DNA of 64,000 nucleotides. Source: Longimicrobiales bacterium. Its GTDB lineage: Bacteria > Gemmatimonadota > Gemmatimonadetes > Longimicrobiales > Gaopeijiaceae. Each line of letters begins with the position of its first letter. Position 1 is the stretch's first letter. Made by a program: the position numbers and the translations under genes. This document shows, piece after piece, positions 1-8,938 of this stretch. The notes beneath the pieces are model-generated. The model saw only the letters and a list, made by a program, of their open reading frames with translations, did not search any database and was not told where the DNA came from. Location: positions 1 to 64,000 of the forward strand of contig JANQDZ010000047.1 of the NCBI GenBank assembly GCA_028278645.1, written 5' to 3'.

Positions 1-2976
1 CTCCCCCCCCACATCATCCCAATTCAAGATCGAGTTGAACACCAGGTTGAACTCCCCGTGGTTCTGCCACCGGTACATGGGGTTGTTGGCGAACATCAGG
101 ACCCGGCCGCCTCCGTTGTGCGCTGGCCGTGAATCCACGGCGAAGGCTCTTCCCTCTAGGTTCTCGGCCCCGACCATGAGGCCACTAAGGACCGATTCCT
201 CACCACCCACGTAACGGGCCAGCACCCGGTCCTCGTCCGCCACACCCACTCGGAATGACACGGGGCCCTGGCCATATTTCATGGGGTAGATGGGATCGGC
301 GAACCCGTAGAACACCGGATGGTTCATGTCGGAGATCTCGGCCTGGACCAGAGGTTTCTGGGCTCGGACTCCCTCGGGGCGTTCGGTGTACACCGTCCGG
401 GCGAACCCGAACTCGATGGGGAAGCTCACGGCCTGAGCTGTGGCGATGAGGGTGCCGCCACCCCCGAGGAACTCTTCGAAGGCCTCCACCCCTTCCTCGC
501 CAAAGCCTCCCGTCATATCCGGCGTCGAGCCGTACATCCCCAGATACCGGTACTTCTCCGTCTGCTGGTACGGCTCGGCCCGCTCGGCCGGTTCGGCCAG
601 GACCCTATCCCGACCCACGTTCTGAGCTGCCATGACGATGACGTCGTAGTCGCTTCCCAGGTCTCCTTCCGCCACCCGCTCCTTATAGATGAGGTCGAAC
701 GGAATTTCGAACTTGTCGAACGCGTGACGGTACCAGCCCATCTCCTGGGTGCCCTGCCATTCGCTGTAGATGGCCACCCTCGGCGCGTCGCCGTCGTGAG
801 TGGGGACGTCCGGGAGTTCGTCCAGGGCCGCCGCCGTCAGGCCAAGGGCCAGCACTTCGGCCCGCACCCGGGTTAGCTCTTCTGGAGTGCCGGTCACCAG
901 GTATGAACCCTGCGGAAACTCCTGGTCATCAGCGGTGAAAGCCTCTTCCGTGATCCGCATGTCCAGGTCCCGCAGGCGGTACCGGAAGGTGATCATGTTG
1001 GTGGATCCCAGGTGTGCGACAGCGAGGCCAGCGGATCCGTCTCCCTTCACCTCTCCCTCGAATCGGGCGATGTCGTACGGGGTGGTTTCCGCCCCCAGGA
1101 CGGACGGGTCGTCGGTCTCCGTGACCTCGGCGTTGAAGGCGTAGCCCATGGTCCATCCACTATCGTCATACGTGCGGAGGTCCGGGTCCGGATAGTACTG
1201 GACCTCCAGGAGGTTCTTGGCCAGGCGGCTGTAAGGCTGGTCGAGCTTGATGAGGAAGGATCCTGCCGGGAACGTGCCTTCCTCCAACTCCATCTCATCG
1301 TTTAGACGCCCCACTTCGATTCCCTGGGCCCGGATGACTTCCAGGAGTCTGGTGACCCGGGTCATGTCCCGTTGCAGCGGGATCACATACCCGAACGGAG
1401 GTTCGTCCCTTCCTTCCTCGATGGAGTTTCGGGATTTGATGTAGAAGTTCTCCAGGATCGTCCTGGGAGCCATGGCCGTGAGCTGGAGAGCCGACAGAAC
1501 GCCGGTCTGGATGTAGTTGACGTTGTTTCGGCGGGTGAAGTTCTGGACGGCGTTTTCTGGGACCGGATGACCGCGGTACCACTCCCGAGCTTGACTTCCT
1601 CCCCGCCCGGTAGGGGCACCTAGGTGCTTGGTAGCCCTGATGAGTTCCGGGGTGTCGGCCTCATCCTCGTCCTCCTCTCCCTCCGACTCATCGTCTTCCT
1701 CTTCTTCCTCTTCTTCCGCCCAGGCGGCCCTGAGGGAGTCGACATCGAAATCCCTGGCTCTCTGGGTTTCATACATCCGCATCAGCCCGTTGTGGTTGTA
1801 GACCACTGAACCGAGATACCCCGGCGACCAGGCATCCATGAACGAGTGGGTGTACACGCCAGGCATGTTCCACTTCGCCATCTGTTGCATCTCCCAGTTG
1901 GCGAACCAGGAGAGCTCACCGAAGAGGACCGGGTCGAGATTGGGGTTCTGCGGAGGCCCGCCACTGTAGGTGTAGAGGAGCGTTCCGGACTCGTGGCAAT
2001 CGTGCATGATCGGCGGGAACGCCGTGAAGTACCAGTCGGTCAGGTTCCTCGTGATAACCTGGGAGAGGTTGATGTCACGGTTGTTGTCGTGGAGCACGTA
2101 CTTGCCCCAGTAGGGGGCCGACGGCCGCCTGGGGGGGCGGGCCTCTTCCTCTTCTTCTTCTTCCTCTTCTTCCGCGGCGGCTTCCTTTGCTGCTTCCTCC
2201 GCGTCGATCTCCGCCTGTCTCTCCAACCCCAAGTAGTACCAGTCCACGATCCGATCCCGCCCGTCGGGATCAGCCACAGGGCTGATGGAGGCGAAGACGT
2301 TTTCGCGGATGCGGTTGATGAAGGGAGACGTCTCGGCGGCCAATCGGTACGCCATCTCCATGAGGGCTTCCGGTGCCCCGAGCTCCCCGCTGTGGAGGCC
2401 GCCGATCACGTGATAGTGGGGCTTGGTGGTATTGAGGATCTGCTGGATCTCGGCATCGGATCGGCCCCGGGGATCGGCCAGGCTGGCCAGGTTTTTCCGG
2501 TTTTCTTCGATGCCGGCCAGGTTCTCCTCGGAAGACACCCACACCACCACCATGTCCCGGCCCTCGTCCGACGGGCCGATGGACTCCACCCAGACTCGTG
2601 GGCTGGCTTCATCTAACGCCCGGTAGTACCGAAGGATGTCCTCGTAGTAGGTCAGGGTTTCGTTAGACCCGATGTGGTAGCCCAAGATGTCCTTCGGGGC
2701 CGGAATCCCCTCGACGATGGGGAGGTGATCCACCAGGGGGCTGCCGTAGATCGGCTCCGAGGTCCACTTGGCGAAGAACGCAGCGAAATCCTCGTCCATC
2801 GTCTGTCCCGAGCCCACGTACTCCGATCCCACCTGCTGGGCGCCGGTGGTTGCGGCTGGCAGAAGTAGGAACAGGGATAGCAGGGCTGCGGTGAGGAGTC
2901 GGATGGGTACCGTGGCCGCGATTCGGGCTGATGCAGCGGCGGCGTTTCGGGCGGTTGTGGAAGGTTCGACCGACAT
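1..2976 (-). CDS. Peptidase M14 family zinc carboxypeptidase, secreted (3' end off window)
   Basis: The frame is open from ATG at 2976 to the left edge, about 992 codons, so the C-terminus is missing. Residues about 22-46 form a hydrophobic signal peptide ending in an Ala-rich stretch, so export is expected. The M14 zinc signature HSGE is at residues 195-198, followed by a DPDGRDR arginine region and a conserved NNRDINL segment. The third zinc ligand is probably His325 or His328 in MHDCHES. Two acidic low-complexity inserts rich in Glu/Asp are encoded near 2143-2176 and 1664-1719. The last residues in the window resemble the end of this family, so little seems to be lost. The likely role is hydrolysis of peptides outside the cytoplasm. 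Family assignment is strong; substrate is unknown. Confidence 0.88.
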   Translation of the reverse strand, partial: MSVEPSTTARNAAAASARIAATVPIRLLTAALLSLFLLLPAATTGAQQVGSEYVGSGQTMDEDFAAFFAKWTSEPIYGSPLVDHLPIVEGIPAPKDILGYHIGSNETLTYYEDILRYYRALDEASPRVWVESIGPSDEGRDMVVVWVSSEENLAGIEENRKNLASLADPRGRSDAEIQQILNTTKPHYHVIGGLHSGELGAPEALMEMAYRLAAETSPFINRIRENVFASISPVADPDGRDRIVDWYYLGLERQAEIDAEEAAKEAAAEEEEEEEEEEARPPRRPSAPYWGKYVLHDNNRDINLSQVITRNLTDWYFTAFPPIMHDCHESGTLLYTYSGGPPQNPNLDPVLFGELSWFANWEMQQMAKWNMPGVYTHSFMDAWSPGYLGSVVYNHNGLMRMYETQRARDFDVDSLRAAWAEEEEEEEDDESEGEEDEDEADTPELIRATKHLGAPTGRGGSQAREWYRGHPVPENAVQNFTRRNNVNYIQTGVLSALQLTAMAPRTILENFYIKSRNSIEEGRDEPPFGYVIPLQRDMTRVTRLLEVIRAQGIEVGRLNDEMELEEGTFPAGSFLIKLDQPYSRLAKNLLEVQYYPDPDLRTYDDSGWTMGYAFNAEVTETDDPSVLGAETTPYDIARFEGEVKGDGSAGLAVAHLGSTNMITFRYRLRDLDMRITEEAFTADDQEFPQGSYLVTGTPEELTRVRAEVLALGLTAAALDELPDVPTHDGDAPRVAIYSEWQGTQEMGWYRHAFDKFEIPFDLIYKERVAEGDLGSDYDVIVMAAQNVGRDRVLAEPAERAEPYQQTEKYRYLGMYGSTPDMTGGFGEEGVEAFEEFLGGGGTLIATAQAVSFPIEFGFARTVYTERPEGVRAQKPLVQAEISDMNHPVFYGFADPIYPMKYGQGPVSFRVGVADEDRVLARYVGGEESVLSGLMVGAENLEGRAFAVDSRPAHNGGGRVLMFANNPMYRWQNHGEFNLVFNSILNWDDVGGE

Positions 2977-3097
2977 CGGTGGCCTCCTTGACCTGTGATC
3001 GTATCGGCTGTTTGAAGGCCGTTAGGATAGGTCCGGAGGCTGTGGGTTGCTAGGGTGGGGATGCCGCCCACCGAAACATTTTCCGAGAGCATCTTTC

Positions 3098-3126
3098 TTG
3101 ACATTTAACCAAGTTCGGATGCGAAT
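3098..3126 (+). promoter_or_regulatory. Possible promoter with perfect TTGACA -35 box
   Basis: TTGACA at 3098-3103 is followed by TTTAAC and then CGGATGC. The same arrangement (TTGACA, one base, TTAAC, then CGATGC) occurs at 41543-41567, also upstream of a short plus-strand gene. No convincing -10 box is seen at the standard 17-bp spacing, so the assignment is tentative. Confidence 0.35.
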
Positions 3127-3216
3127 TGGGGCTTTCCGGGTGACCGAAACCCCTCTCCAGGACAATCGCCCGTCTTGATCGGGCCACCTATTCCTACCCA
3201 CGCTTGGAGGAGTCCT

Positions 3217-3522
3217 ATGCGTATGCTCATGCACGTCCAAATGCCCTTGGAGCCTTTCAACTCATCTGTCCGCGACGGGACTGCCGGGGAGAAGCTCCAG
3301 CGCATTCTCGAGGCGATCAAACCGGAGGCGGCTTACTTCACAGAGCAGGATGGAAAGCGTGGCGGCACCTTCGTGGTCAATGTGGGCTCTCCGTCCGAAG
3401 TTCCCCGACTGGCCGAGCCCTTCTTCCTCCTGTTCGATGCCTCCGTCGAGTTCCGGGTTTGCATGAAGCCCGAGGATCTTGCCGCCGCGGGCCTGGAAGG
3501 ACTGGGTGAGGAGTGGAGCTAG
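3217..3522 (+). CDS. Small conserved protein of unknown function
   Basis: A 101-residue protein with no signal peptide or membrane segment. ATG at 3217 is preceded by a good ribosome site (GGAGGAG, 3206-3212), which is why this start is preferred over an upstream TTG. It resembles a widespread family of about 100 residues that is often mislabelled as a pantothenate synthetase; its features are an N-terminal beta strand, an IKPEAAYFTE segment and a PEDLAAAGLE helix near the C-terminus. The ferredoxin-like pattern of strands suggests a dimeric alpha/beta barrel, which is inference. Its end overlaps the start of the SDR gene by 10 bases, so the two are probably co-transcribed. Function is unknown. 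Confidence 0.75.
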   Translation: MRMLMHVQMPLEPFNSSVRDGTAGEKLQRILEAIKPEAAYFTEQDGKRGGTFVVNVGSPSEVPRLAEPFFLLFDASVEFRVCMKPEDLAAAGLEGLGEEWS

Positions 3523-4442
3523 GCTCCCGGCCGGTAACCCTCGTCTCCCGCTGTTCGGCCGTGACCCTGATCGCCCTTGCCGCCAGCGCTGCGCAGGGCG
3601 GCGCGCAGGAACTCACAGCCGCGGCCGGCTTGGCCCCCTCGGAGGGTCAACGGGTGGTGTTCATCACCGGTTCCACCGGAGGCCTGGGCAGGGAGGTGGC
3701 CCGAAAGCTGGCCGCAGCGGGTGATCATATCGTGGTGCACGGCCGGAACCTGGAGCGGGGGAAGGAACTGGTGGCTGAGATCGAGAGCGAGGGAAGGGGC
3801 AGCGCTCGCTTCTACGTCGCCGACCTGGGTTCTTTTCGGGAGGTTCGGGCTCTGGCCCAGGCGATCCGTCGCGATTACCCGCGACTGGACGTTCTGGTCA
3901 ACAACGCCGGGATTTGGCTGGAGGGTCCTCGCACGGTGAGCCAGGACGGGTACGAGCTTCACTTCCAGGTCAACTACCTCTCGGGGTTCCTCCTCACCCG
4001 GGAGCTGCTCCCCCTTCTCCGACAGAGCACACCGGCACGGATTGTCAACGTGTCGTCGATCGCCCAACGGCCGGTCGATTTCGATAACATCATGCTGGAA
4101 GAGGGCTACAGCGACGGGCGTGCCTACGCCCAGAGCAAGCTGGCCCAGGTCATGTTCACCTTCGATCTGGCCGCCGAACTGGAGGGCACGGGCGTCACGA
4201 CGAACGCCCTCCACCCGGCGACTATGATGGACACGGACATGGTGTTGGAGCGGGGAGCTCGAGCACGGAGCAGCGTCGCCGATGGAGTCGCGGCGGTCCT
4301 TCACCAAGTGGAAGGGAACGACCTGGGGAGCGGTCGCTACTTCAACCAGACCACGCCCGCCCGGGCGAATGACCAGGCGTACGACCCGGAGGCCCGGGCC
4401 CGTCTCAGAGCCCTGGCCGAGCGGTTGACCGGAGTGGGATGA
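3513..4442 (+). CDS. SDR family NAD(P)-dependent oxidoreductase
   Basis: A short-chain dehydrogenase/reductase of 309 residues. The cofactor motif TGSTGGLG is at residues 52-59, the structural NNAG motif follows, and the catalytic Ser and Tyr-x-x-x-Lys are in VNVSS and YAQSK. The overall pattern is closest to retinol-dehydrogenase/WW-domain-type SDRs. The GTG start at 3513 lies inside the preceding gene. It gives an N-terminal hydrophobic stretch (residues 10-30) ending in AAQGGAQ, which looks like a signal peptide; this is unusual for an SDR because NAD(P) is cytosolic. A later start would remove it. The physiological substrate cannot be read from sequence. Confidence 0.87.
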   Translation: MELGSRPVTLVSRCSAVTLIALAASAAQGGAQELTAAAGLAPSEGQRVVFITGSTGGLGREVARKLAAAGDHIVVHGRNLERGKELVAEIESEGRGSARFYVADLGSFREVRALAQAIRRDYPRLDVLVNNAGIWLEGPRTVSQDGYELHFQVNYLSGFLLTRELLPLLRQSTPARIVNVSSIAQRPVDFDNIMLEEGYSDGRAYAQSKLAQVMFTFDLAAELEGTGVTTNALHPATMMDTDMVLERGARARSSVADGVAAVLHQVEGNDLGSGRYFNQTTPARANDQAYDPEARARLRALAERLTGVG

Positions 4443-4463
4443 GCCGAAGGGTTCGGGCGCCCC

Positions 4464-5216
4464 TCAGCCCATCAACTGTCGCAGCATCTGGGAGCCTCTG
4501 CGGCTGGCCACCAGCCTGCTGCCGTCATCGAGCCGGAGCAAGAACCGCCGCTCATCGTATTTCTCGAGCTTGGTCACGTGGGAGAGATTGACGATGTGGC
4601 CCCGATGAATCCGGATAAACTCCTTCGGGTTTAATCGCTCCTGGATCTCCCCCAAGGACGAATCCGAAGAGAACGCCGCACCCGACGTGACCAGCGAAAC
4701 GCCTCCTGAGGTGGCGTCGATGCGAACGATCTGGTCGACATGGATGGGGACGATTCCCCCTTTATGCCGGGCGAAGAGGCGGAGGGCATGATCCGGCCCG
4801 CGAGCTCTCCGGCCGTCCTTTCCGGCCAGGCCCTCCCCCACCATCCGCACGCGCACCCGGTCCAGACTCTCCATCAACCGGTCCTTCCCGAAGGGCTTCA
4901 CCAGATAGTCAAGAGCTCCGAACTCGTATGCGGAGAGGGCGTATTCGTCGTATGCGGTGGTGAAGATGACGGCCGTGTGGTGCGTGATCTTCTCCAGTAC
5001 CTCCAGACCCGTCAGGCCGGGCATGCGAACGTCCAGAAAGACCAGATCCGGCTCGAGCTTTTGAATGAGGCGGACGGCTTCCGAGCCGTTCCGGGCATCC
5101 CCCACTACCTCGATCCAATCCACGTCCTTCAGGTATTCCCGAAGGGCCCGTACAGCCAGGGGCTCGTCTTCACAAATCAGGACTTTGGCGGTCCCGAATC
5201 CGGTTGGATCCGTCAT
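4464..5216 (-). CDS. LytTR-family response regulator
   Basis: A 250-residue response regulator of the LytR/AlgR type. The receiver domain (residues 10-125) has the acidic pair in ICEDEP, phospho-acceptor Asp62 in FLDVRMPG and Lys107 in YLVKPF. The C-terminal part (about 145-245) is a LytTR DNA-binding domain with the typical FIRIHRGHIVN and ASRRG segments. Its ATG overlaps the stop of the upstream histidine kinase by four bases (ATGA), so the two form one translationally coupled operon. It probably binds DNA when phosphorylated; target genes are not visible here. The gene converges with the SDR gene. Confidence 0.93.
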   Translation of the reverse strand: MTDPTGFGTAKVLICEDEPLAVRALREYLKDVDWIEVVGDARNGSEAVRLIQKLEPDLVFLDVRMPGLTGLEVLEKITHHTAVIFTTAYDEYALSAYEFGALDYLVKPFGKDRLMESLDRVRVRMVGEGLAGKDGRRARGPDHALRLFARHKGGIVPIHVDQIVRIDATSGGVSLVTSGAAFSSDSSLGEIQERLNPKEFIRIHRGHIVNLSHVTKLEKYDERRFLLRLDDGSRLVASRRGSQMLRQLMG

Positions 5217-6277
5217 GGTGCTGGCACCTTGAGGAGCGCTCTGAAACCATCACCCGATGACGTGCGCCACGTCAGGGAGGCGGCGTCCCCAAAGACCGAA
5301 TGGATCCGCCGCTGAAGGAGGTTCAGTCCTTTTCCCTCTGCGCCCTGAACCGTCTCGGGCTCCGAACCCATTCCGTCGTCCTCAACGGTGATGGCCAGGC
5401 GGTCCGAGAATCTCCGTACCTGGACCCTGATGCTGCCCCCTTCCTCTTTCGGGGCGATGCCATGTTTGATGGCGTTGTCCAGGAGCGTTTGGAGGGAGAA
5501 GGGGGGGACCGGTACCCGTTCAAGCTTCGGATCGATGTCCCATTCGATTCTCAGCCGATCCGACAATCGCAGGGTTTCCAGAGCGATGTAACGCCGGGCG
5601 ATCTCCAATTCCTCCCCCAGCGGCACCACGTCCTGATTCCGGCGCTCCAAGGCCGACGCATATCGAATCAACGACGCCACGTCCTCGATGGCCCGTTCGG
5701 CGGCCGATGGGTCTGCCCGGACGAGGAGCATGAGGGAGTGGAGTGTGTTGAACACAAAGTGGGGGTTGAACTGGGCTCGTACGGCTTTTGCTTCGGCTTC
5801 GGCCCTGAGAACCGATTCCCTGGCCGCCAGTGCCCGGCTCTCTTCCACCCGGTGGAGGGACTCCGACCACATCATGAACCCGGCGAGGATGGCGTAGAGG
5901 AGGAAGTAGTAGAAAGAGAAGAATACAACGGCGACCGCTGGAGTCTCTTCGGCGAAGGCCGTTTCGAATACACCAAGGGCCATGACCAGACCGATGGTTC
6001 CCAGGGCCGACAACACCGCATAGCCGAGCCCGATTCCGAAGTGGATTCCCACGGTTTTCCAGATGTGCCATTCGGGCTTCAGGAATAGGCGTCTTCGGGA
6101 AGCGATGATGATGGAGAAGAGGAGGGGGGCCGAGACGGTGACGAGGCGAGGCAGGACGGCCTGCCCCTCCAACATGGCGGTGGAGACCATGAGACCGGCG
6201 TATACCACCCACCCGGCAGAGAAGAGGATCCAGAAACTCCGGTCCCTGCTCCGTTTGTTGTTTTCGCTCGGGATCAC
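5213..6277 (-). CDS. LytS-type sensor histidine kinase
   Basis: A 354-residue membrane histidine kinase of the His_kinase/LytS family. The N-terminal half holds about four to six hydrophobic segments (residues 15-150), without a recognisable extracellular sensor domain. A coiled linker leads to the phospho-accepting H-box QFNPHFVFNTLHS, then an N-box LLDNAIKHG and glycine motifs DDGMGS and GKGLNLL for ATP binding. The start is GTG at 6277. It is coupled to the LytTR regulator by a four-base overlap and is its obvious partner. Such pairs often sense envelope or membrane state; the signal here is unknown. Confidence 0.93.
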   Translation of the reverse strand: MIPSENNKRSRDRSFWILFSAGWVVYAGLMVSTAMLEGQAVLPRLVTVSAPLLFSIIIASRRRLFLKPEWHIWKTVGIHFGIGLGYAVLSALGTIGLVMALGVFETAFAEETPAVAVVFFSFYYFLLYAILAGFMMWSESLHRVEESRALAARESVLRAEAEAKAVRAQFNPHFVFNTLHSLMLLVRADPSAAERAIEDVASLIRYASALERRNQDVVPLGEELEIARRYIALETLRLSDRLRIEWDIDPKLERVPVPPFSLQTLLDNAIKHGIAPKEEGGSIRVQVRRFSDRLAITVEDDGMGSEPETVQGAEGKGLNLLQRRIHSVFGDAASLTWRTSSGDGFRALLKVPAP

Positions 6278-6549
6278 GGCTTCCTCCTGCGATCAAACTG
6301 CCGCCAACCTCCTTCCGGAGGCAATTCCCCGGATCTCAGTGGCCCTCCTCCCGGGATGATCGGGCCGATACGGCTCTAAATGGCGAGGTTGCCACCGGAA
6401 CATCCCCACTCCACGCCGCGCCGTTCAACGCCATTTCCGGCCGACTGCCCCCCGGTTCGGCCCGCTTGTCACAATTTGATTCGGGCTGGAGGGAGAATCT
6501 GCTTTTTTTCTCTTGTCGATGGTCTCGAAACCCACTTCAAGGCGGCACC

Positions 6550-7623
6550 ATGGAGACTCGGGCCCTCGCTCGAAGGAAGATAGTCTACGAGATCTCACTC
6601 CTCGCCCTGGGGACCTTTGCGGCCCTCGGCCCGAGGGTTTTTCCTTCCGTCGCGGTAATCACACCCCTCAGGGTCGACATCATGGCCCTGGCCTTTCTGG
6701 GTATGACGATCCTCTTGCCCGGCGCCGAGAGGTTGCGGGGAGTGATGCCCTGGATCGTATCAGGCGGTCTCCTGGGTGCGGCGTTCGTGTCCCCCTGGGC
6801 TGTATTTCCTTGGCTGGTTGTCCCCGCGTTGGGCGTGGTTTGGGCAGGGAAGGGGCTTGGCCGGAGTTCGAGGTTGGGCGGGGCCGATGCAGCCCGGGCT
6901 GGCTCGGGGTTGCGCGGGCCCGGTAGCGTCCGGGCCGACTCGGGGCTGGCCCTGGTCATCCTGGCTGCCATGGCCAACTCCGCCTTCTTGGCCGGGGCTT
7001 CATCCAGGGGGATCCGGATCACGCCGGAGGATTTCGCCCCGCGAGACTTCCGCGTGAACAGCCTGTTGGCGGATATCCCCCTACACGATGTGTGGGTCAT
7101 CGACCTGAAGGGCCGGCGCTCTCCGACCCTGGAGGAGCTGGGTGAGACCTTCCGGGCCTTCTCACCGTTCCAGGCCACCCCGGCCGTCGTGGGCCTCGGC
7201 CTGCTCCGGGAAGTGGTTGGCTCCGCCTTTGGTTGGGGGGATTCCCGGTGGGCAGATGCTGACGCGTCCTTTGTGCATCGCCTTTCGGAAGCAGACCGTC
7301 GCCGCTCCACCACCGAACCAGGTACGACCTTTGGTAGTTGGAGGGTGCTCTACGCGTGTCCTGAGGAGGGGGTGGTAGAGACCATCAATGGGACCGTCCA
7401 CGTCGCCGTGGCCGCATCGGTGGGAGAGGGCCCCAGGGGCCCGCGTCTCTTCCTCTCCTTCCGAGTCCGGGAGGTGAACTGGACGACCCGGTGGTATCTG
7501 CGGCTGATCAATCCCGCCCGCCGGTTCTTTGTCTACCCGTTCCTTTTGAGGCAGTTCGCACATTCCTGGGAGAGGGCGCGGTGGAGCCCTTCCGAGGCAC
7601 ATGCTTTTGGAGAACAGACATGA
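6550..7623 (+). CDS. Membrane protein of unknown function
   Basis: A 357-residue protein. ATG at 6550 is chosen over an upstream TTG because the extra residues are not membrane-like and the hydrophobic region starts shortly after this ATG. About five hydrophobic segments lie in residues 10-155, followed by a roughly 200-residue soluble domain. That domain has no recognised motif, although its tail (TTRWYLRLINPARR) is conserved-looking. The stop overlaps the start of the next gene as ATGA, so this protein is translationally coupled to the Tat-exported ATC-hydrolase-family protein and may serve with it at the membrane. No family was recognised. Confidence 0.7.
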   Translation: METRALARRKIVYEISLLALGTFAALGPRVFPSVAVITPLRVDIMALAFLGMTILLPGAERLRGVMPWIVSGGLLGAAFVSPWAVFPWLVVPALGVVWAGKGLGRSSRLGGADAARAGSGLRGPGSVRADSGLALVILAAMANSAFLAGASSRGIRITPEDFAPRDFRVNSLLADIPLHDVWVIDLKGRRSPTLEELGETFRAFSPFQATPAVVGLGLLREVVGSAFGWGDSRWADADASFVHRLSEADRRRSTTEPGTTFGSWRVLYACPEEGVVETINGTVHVAVAASVGEGPRGPRLFLSFRVREVNWTTRWYLRLINPARRFFVYPFLLRQFAHSWERARWSPSEAHAFGEQT

Positions 7624-8252
7624 AAAACGCAGCTGTATCATCGATCGGTCGTCGCGAACTCCTGGTCCGGACGGCCCCTGCTTGTGCCATGGCCTGCCTG
7701 GGTCTGGGAAGGGTATCCGATTTGGCTGGTGCCGTTTCGGGGCTTCCTTGCCAGGAGGTCCACAAGTTCGACAAAGAGTTGGATCGCCCCGTCACCGCCC
7801 GCCAGTTTGCCGAGGCCATGAACCGGAGCTACTTCGACGTCATCCGCACTCTCCGTCAGGAGCTGGGCGAACCGGAGGCGATTCGGCTCCTGAACCTGAA
7901 CTCTGACAAGATGGGCCGTGAGCGGGGGAAGATGCAGGCCGAGAGGTCGCCCGACACGTCCTTCGAGAGTTTTGTGTCCGTTTTCCGCCAGATGGCATCA
8001 GGCGAGTCCCTCACGGCCACAGTCGTGGAAGACTCGGAGGATGCCTTCGAGATGAGCGTAACCGAATGCCTTTGGGAGGCCGTGTTCCGGGATGCCGACC
8101 TGGCCGGGGACATCGGGCACGCCGCCGTGTGCAACATGGATTACTCCTGGCCGCCAGCCTTCAACCCCGCATTCAAAATGAAGCGCACCAAGACTCTCAT
8201 GCAGGGACACGACTGCTGCAATCATCGCTACATCAACACGGCGAAGGAATGA
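7620..8252 (+). CDS. Tat-exported L-2-amino-thiazoline-4-carboxylic acid hydrolase family protein
   Basis: A 210-residue protein whose start ATG at 7620 overlaps the previous stop. The N-terminus has a twin-arginine motif (GRRELLVRT) followed by an Ala/Cys-rich hydrophobic stretch, so folded export through Tat is predicted. The C-terminal part matches the ATC hydrolase family: a GHAAVCNMDYSW block followed by FKMKRTKTLMQG and the HDCCNHRY end, with conserved Cys and His residues. Known members hydrolyse a cyclic thiazoline precursor of cysteine, but many homologues are uncharacterised. A close paralogue is at 60964-61599. The catalytic role is inferred from the family; export of such an enzyme is unusual. 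Confidence 0.8.
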   Translation: MKNAAVSSIGRRELLVRTAPACAMACLGLGRVSDLAGAVSGLPCQEVHKFDKELDRPVTARQFAEAMNRSYFDVIRTLRQELGEPEAIRLLNLNSDKMGRERGKMQAERSPDTSFESFVSVFRQMASGESLTATVVEDSEDAFEMSVTECLWEAVFRDADLAGDIGHAAVCNMDYSWPPAFNPAFKMKRTKTLMQGHDCCNHRYINTAKE

Positions 8253-8341
8253 TCCGTGTTTCCCCTCTTCATCTCAGGGCCGAGCAGGGCCGGGGTGCGC
8301 CTCTGGCTTCCCTTCCTGATGCGTGCTCTTTCCGCGGCGTC

Positions 8342-8424
8342 GGGTTTCGAGGAAGGCCGCCACCCAGCCAGGGATGTTCTCCCGGCCCCGGGTTCCGAGG
8401 AAAGCCGCGACCCAGGCAGGGATG
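8342..8424. repeat. 35-bp imperfect direct repeat, two copies
   Basis: Units at 8342-8376 and 8390-8424 (48-bp period) share the pattern GGGTTYCGAGGAARGCCGC followed by ACCCAG and CAGGGATG, with only a few mismatches. No function is apparent. Confidence 0.7.
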
Positions 8425-8601
8425 GTGATCGGGGAGGAAGCATCCACGGCGAGCTCCGACCCTCGCCAGGCGAAAGCGGTCGCCCAGGGCAAGCCTCGAA
8501 GGAATCCGGCGGAGAGGAGTGACGAGGGGACCTTCCATCCAAACCACCCACCCGGACGGTCGCGGAGTTTGGCGACTTTTCCATGGTCCGGTTCCTTATA
8601 T

Positions 8602-8629
8602 TTGACTATTTTGGTCAAGATGATTTGAC
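8602..8629 (+). promoter_or_regulatory. Probable antitoxin operator: inverted TTGAC repeat plus extra half-site
   Basis: TTGAC (8602-8606) and GTCAA (8614-8618) form a perfect inverted repeat with a 7-bp spacer. A third TTGAC half-site is at 8625-8629, just before the ribosome site AAGGAG (8631-8636). Its place immediately upstream of a Phd-type antitoxin suggests autoregulation by the antitoxin or the toxin-antitoxin complex. Confidence 0.6.
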
Positions 8630-8641
8630 TAAGGAGTTCTG

Positions 8642-8938
8642 ATGATCAAGGAGCGGGTATCCATCGGTCGGCTAAAAGCGCGGCTGAGTGAGTACCTCCG
8701 GAGGGTGAAGACCGGAGAGGGCGTGGTGGTGACGGACAGGGGAAGGCCAGTGGCTCGGCTTGTGGGGCTGGAAGGCGGCCCCGCGTTGGAGGGCAGAGTC
8801 GCGGAGTTGGTAGGAGCGGGCCTGGCCCGGGGACCGTCCGACCGTCTCGATCCTGACTTCTTTGACTTGCCACGTCCGTCGGACCCTGAAGGACGCAGCC
8901 TGGAGGCGGTCCTCGAGGAGAGGGCCGAAGGCTGGTGA
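8642..8938 (+). CDS. Type II antitoxin, Phd/YefM family
   Basis: A 98-residue protein. The N-terminal half (residues 1-45) is a Phd/YefM fold: an early VSIGRLKARLSEYLRRV helix and the typical segment VVVTDRGRPVARLV, which dimerises and binds DNA. The C-terminal half is acidic and likely disordered, the toxin-neutralising part. A strong ribosome site (AAGGAG) precedes ATG 8642, and the gene overlaps the PIN toxin by four bases (GTGA), the usual arrangement for coupled toxin-antitoxin pairs. The TTGAC inverted repeat upstream is its likely operator. Confidence 0.88.
   Translation: MIKERVSIGRLKARLSEYLRRVKTGEGVVVTDRGRPVARLVGLEGGPALEGRVAELVGAGLARGPSDRLDPDFFDLPRPSDPEGRSLEAVLEERAEGW

Larger units (their letters stand above)
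8253..8641. other. Intergenic region with direct repeat and antitoxin operator
   Basis: This 389-bp stretch has no convincing gene. It holds a 35-bp imperfect direct repeat (8342-8376 and 8390-8424) and, near its right end, the TTGAC inverted repeat described separately. Minus-strand frames across it are open only because of high GC content; they lack a ribosome site and recognisable protein features. Confidence 0.6.

Noticed and set aside
1846-2616. Plus-strand frame of 256 codons with Phe/Leu-rich runs
   Set aside because: It is the complement of the M14 peptidase; the Phe runs are the mirror image of its Glu repeats.
8274-8618. Minus-strand frames over the 8.3-kb intergenic region
   Set aside because: No ribosome site or recognisable domain, and the protein repeat in it is just the DNA direct repeat.
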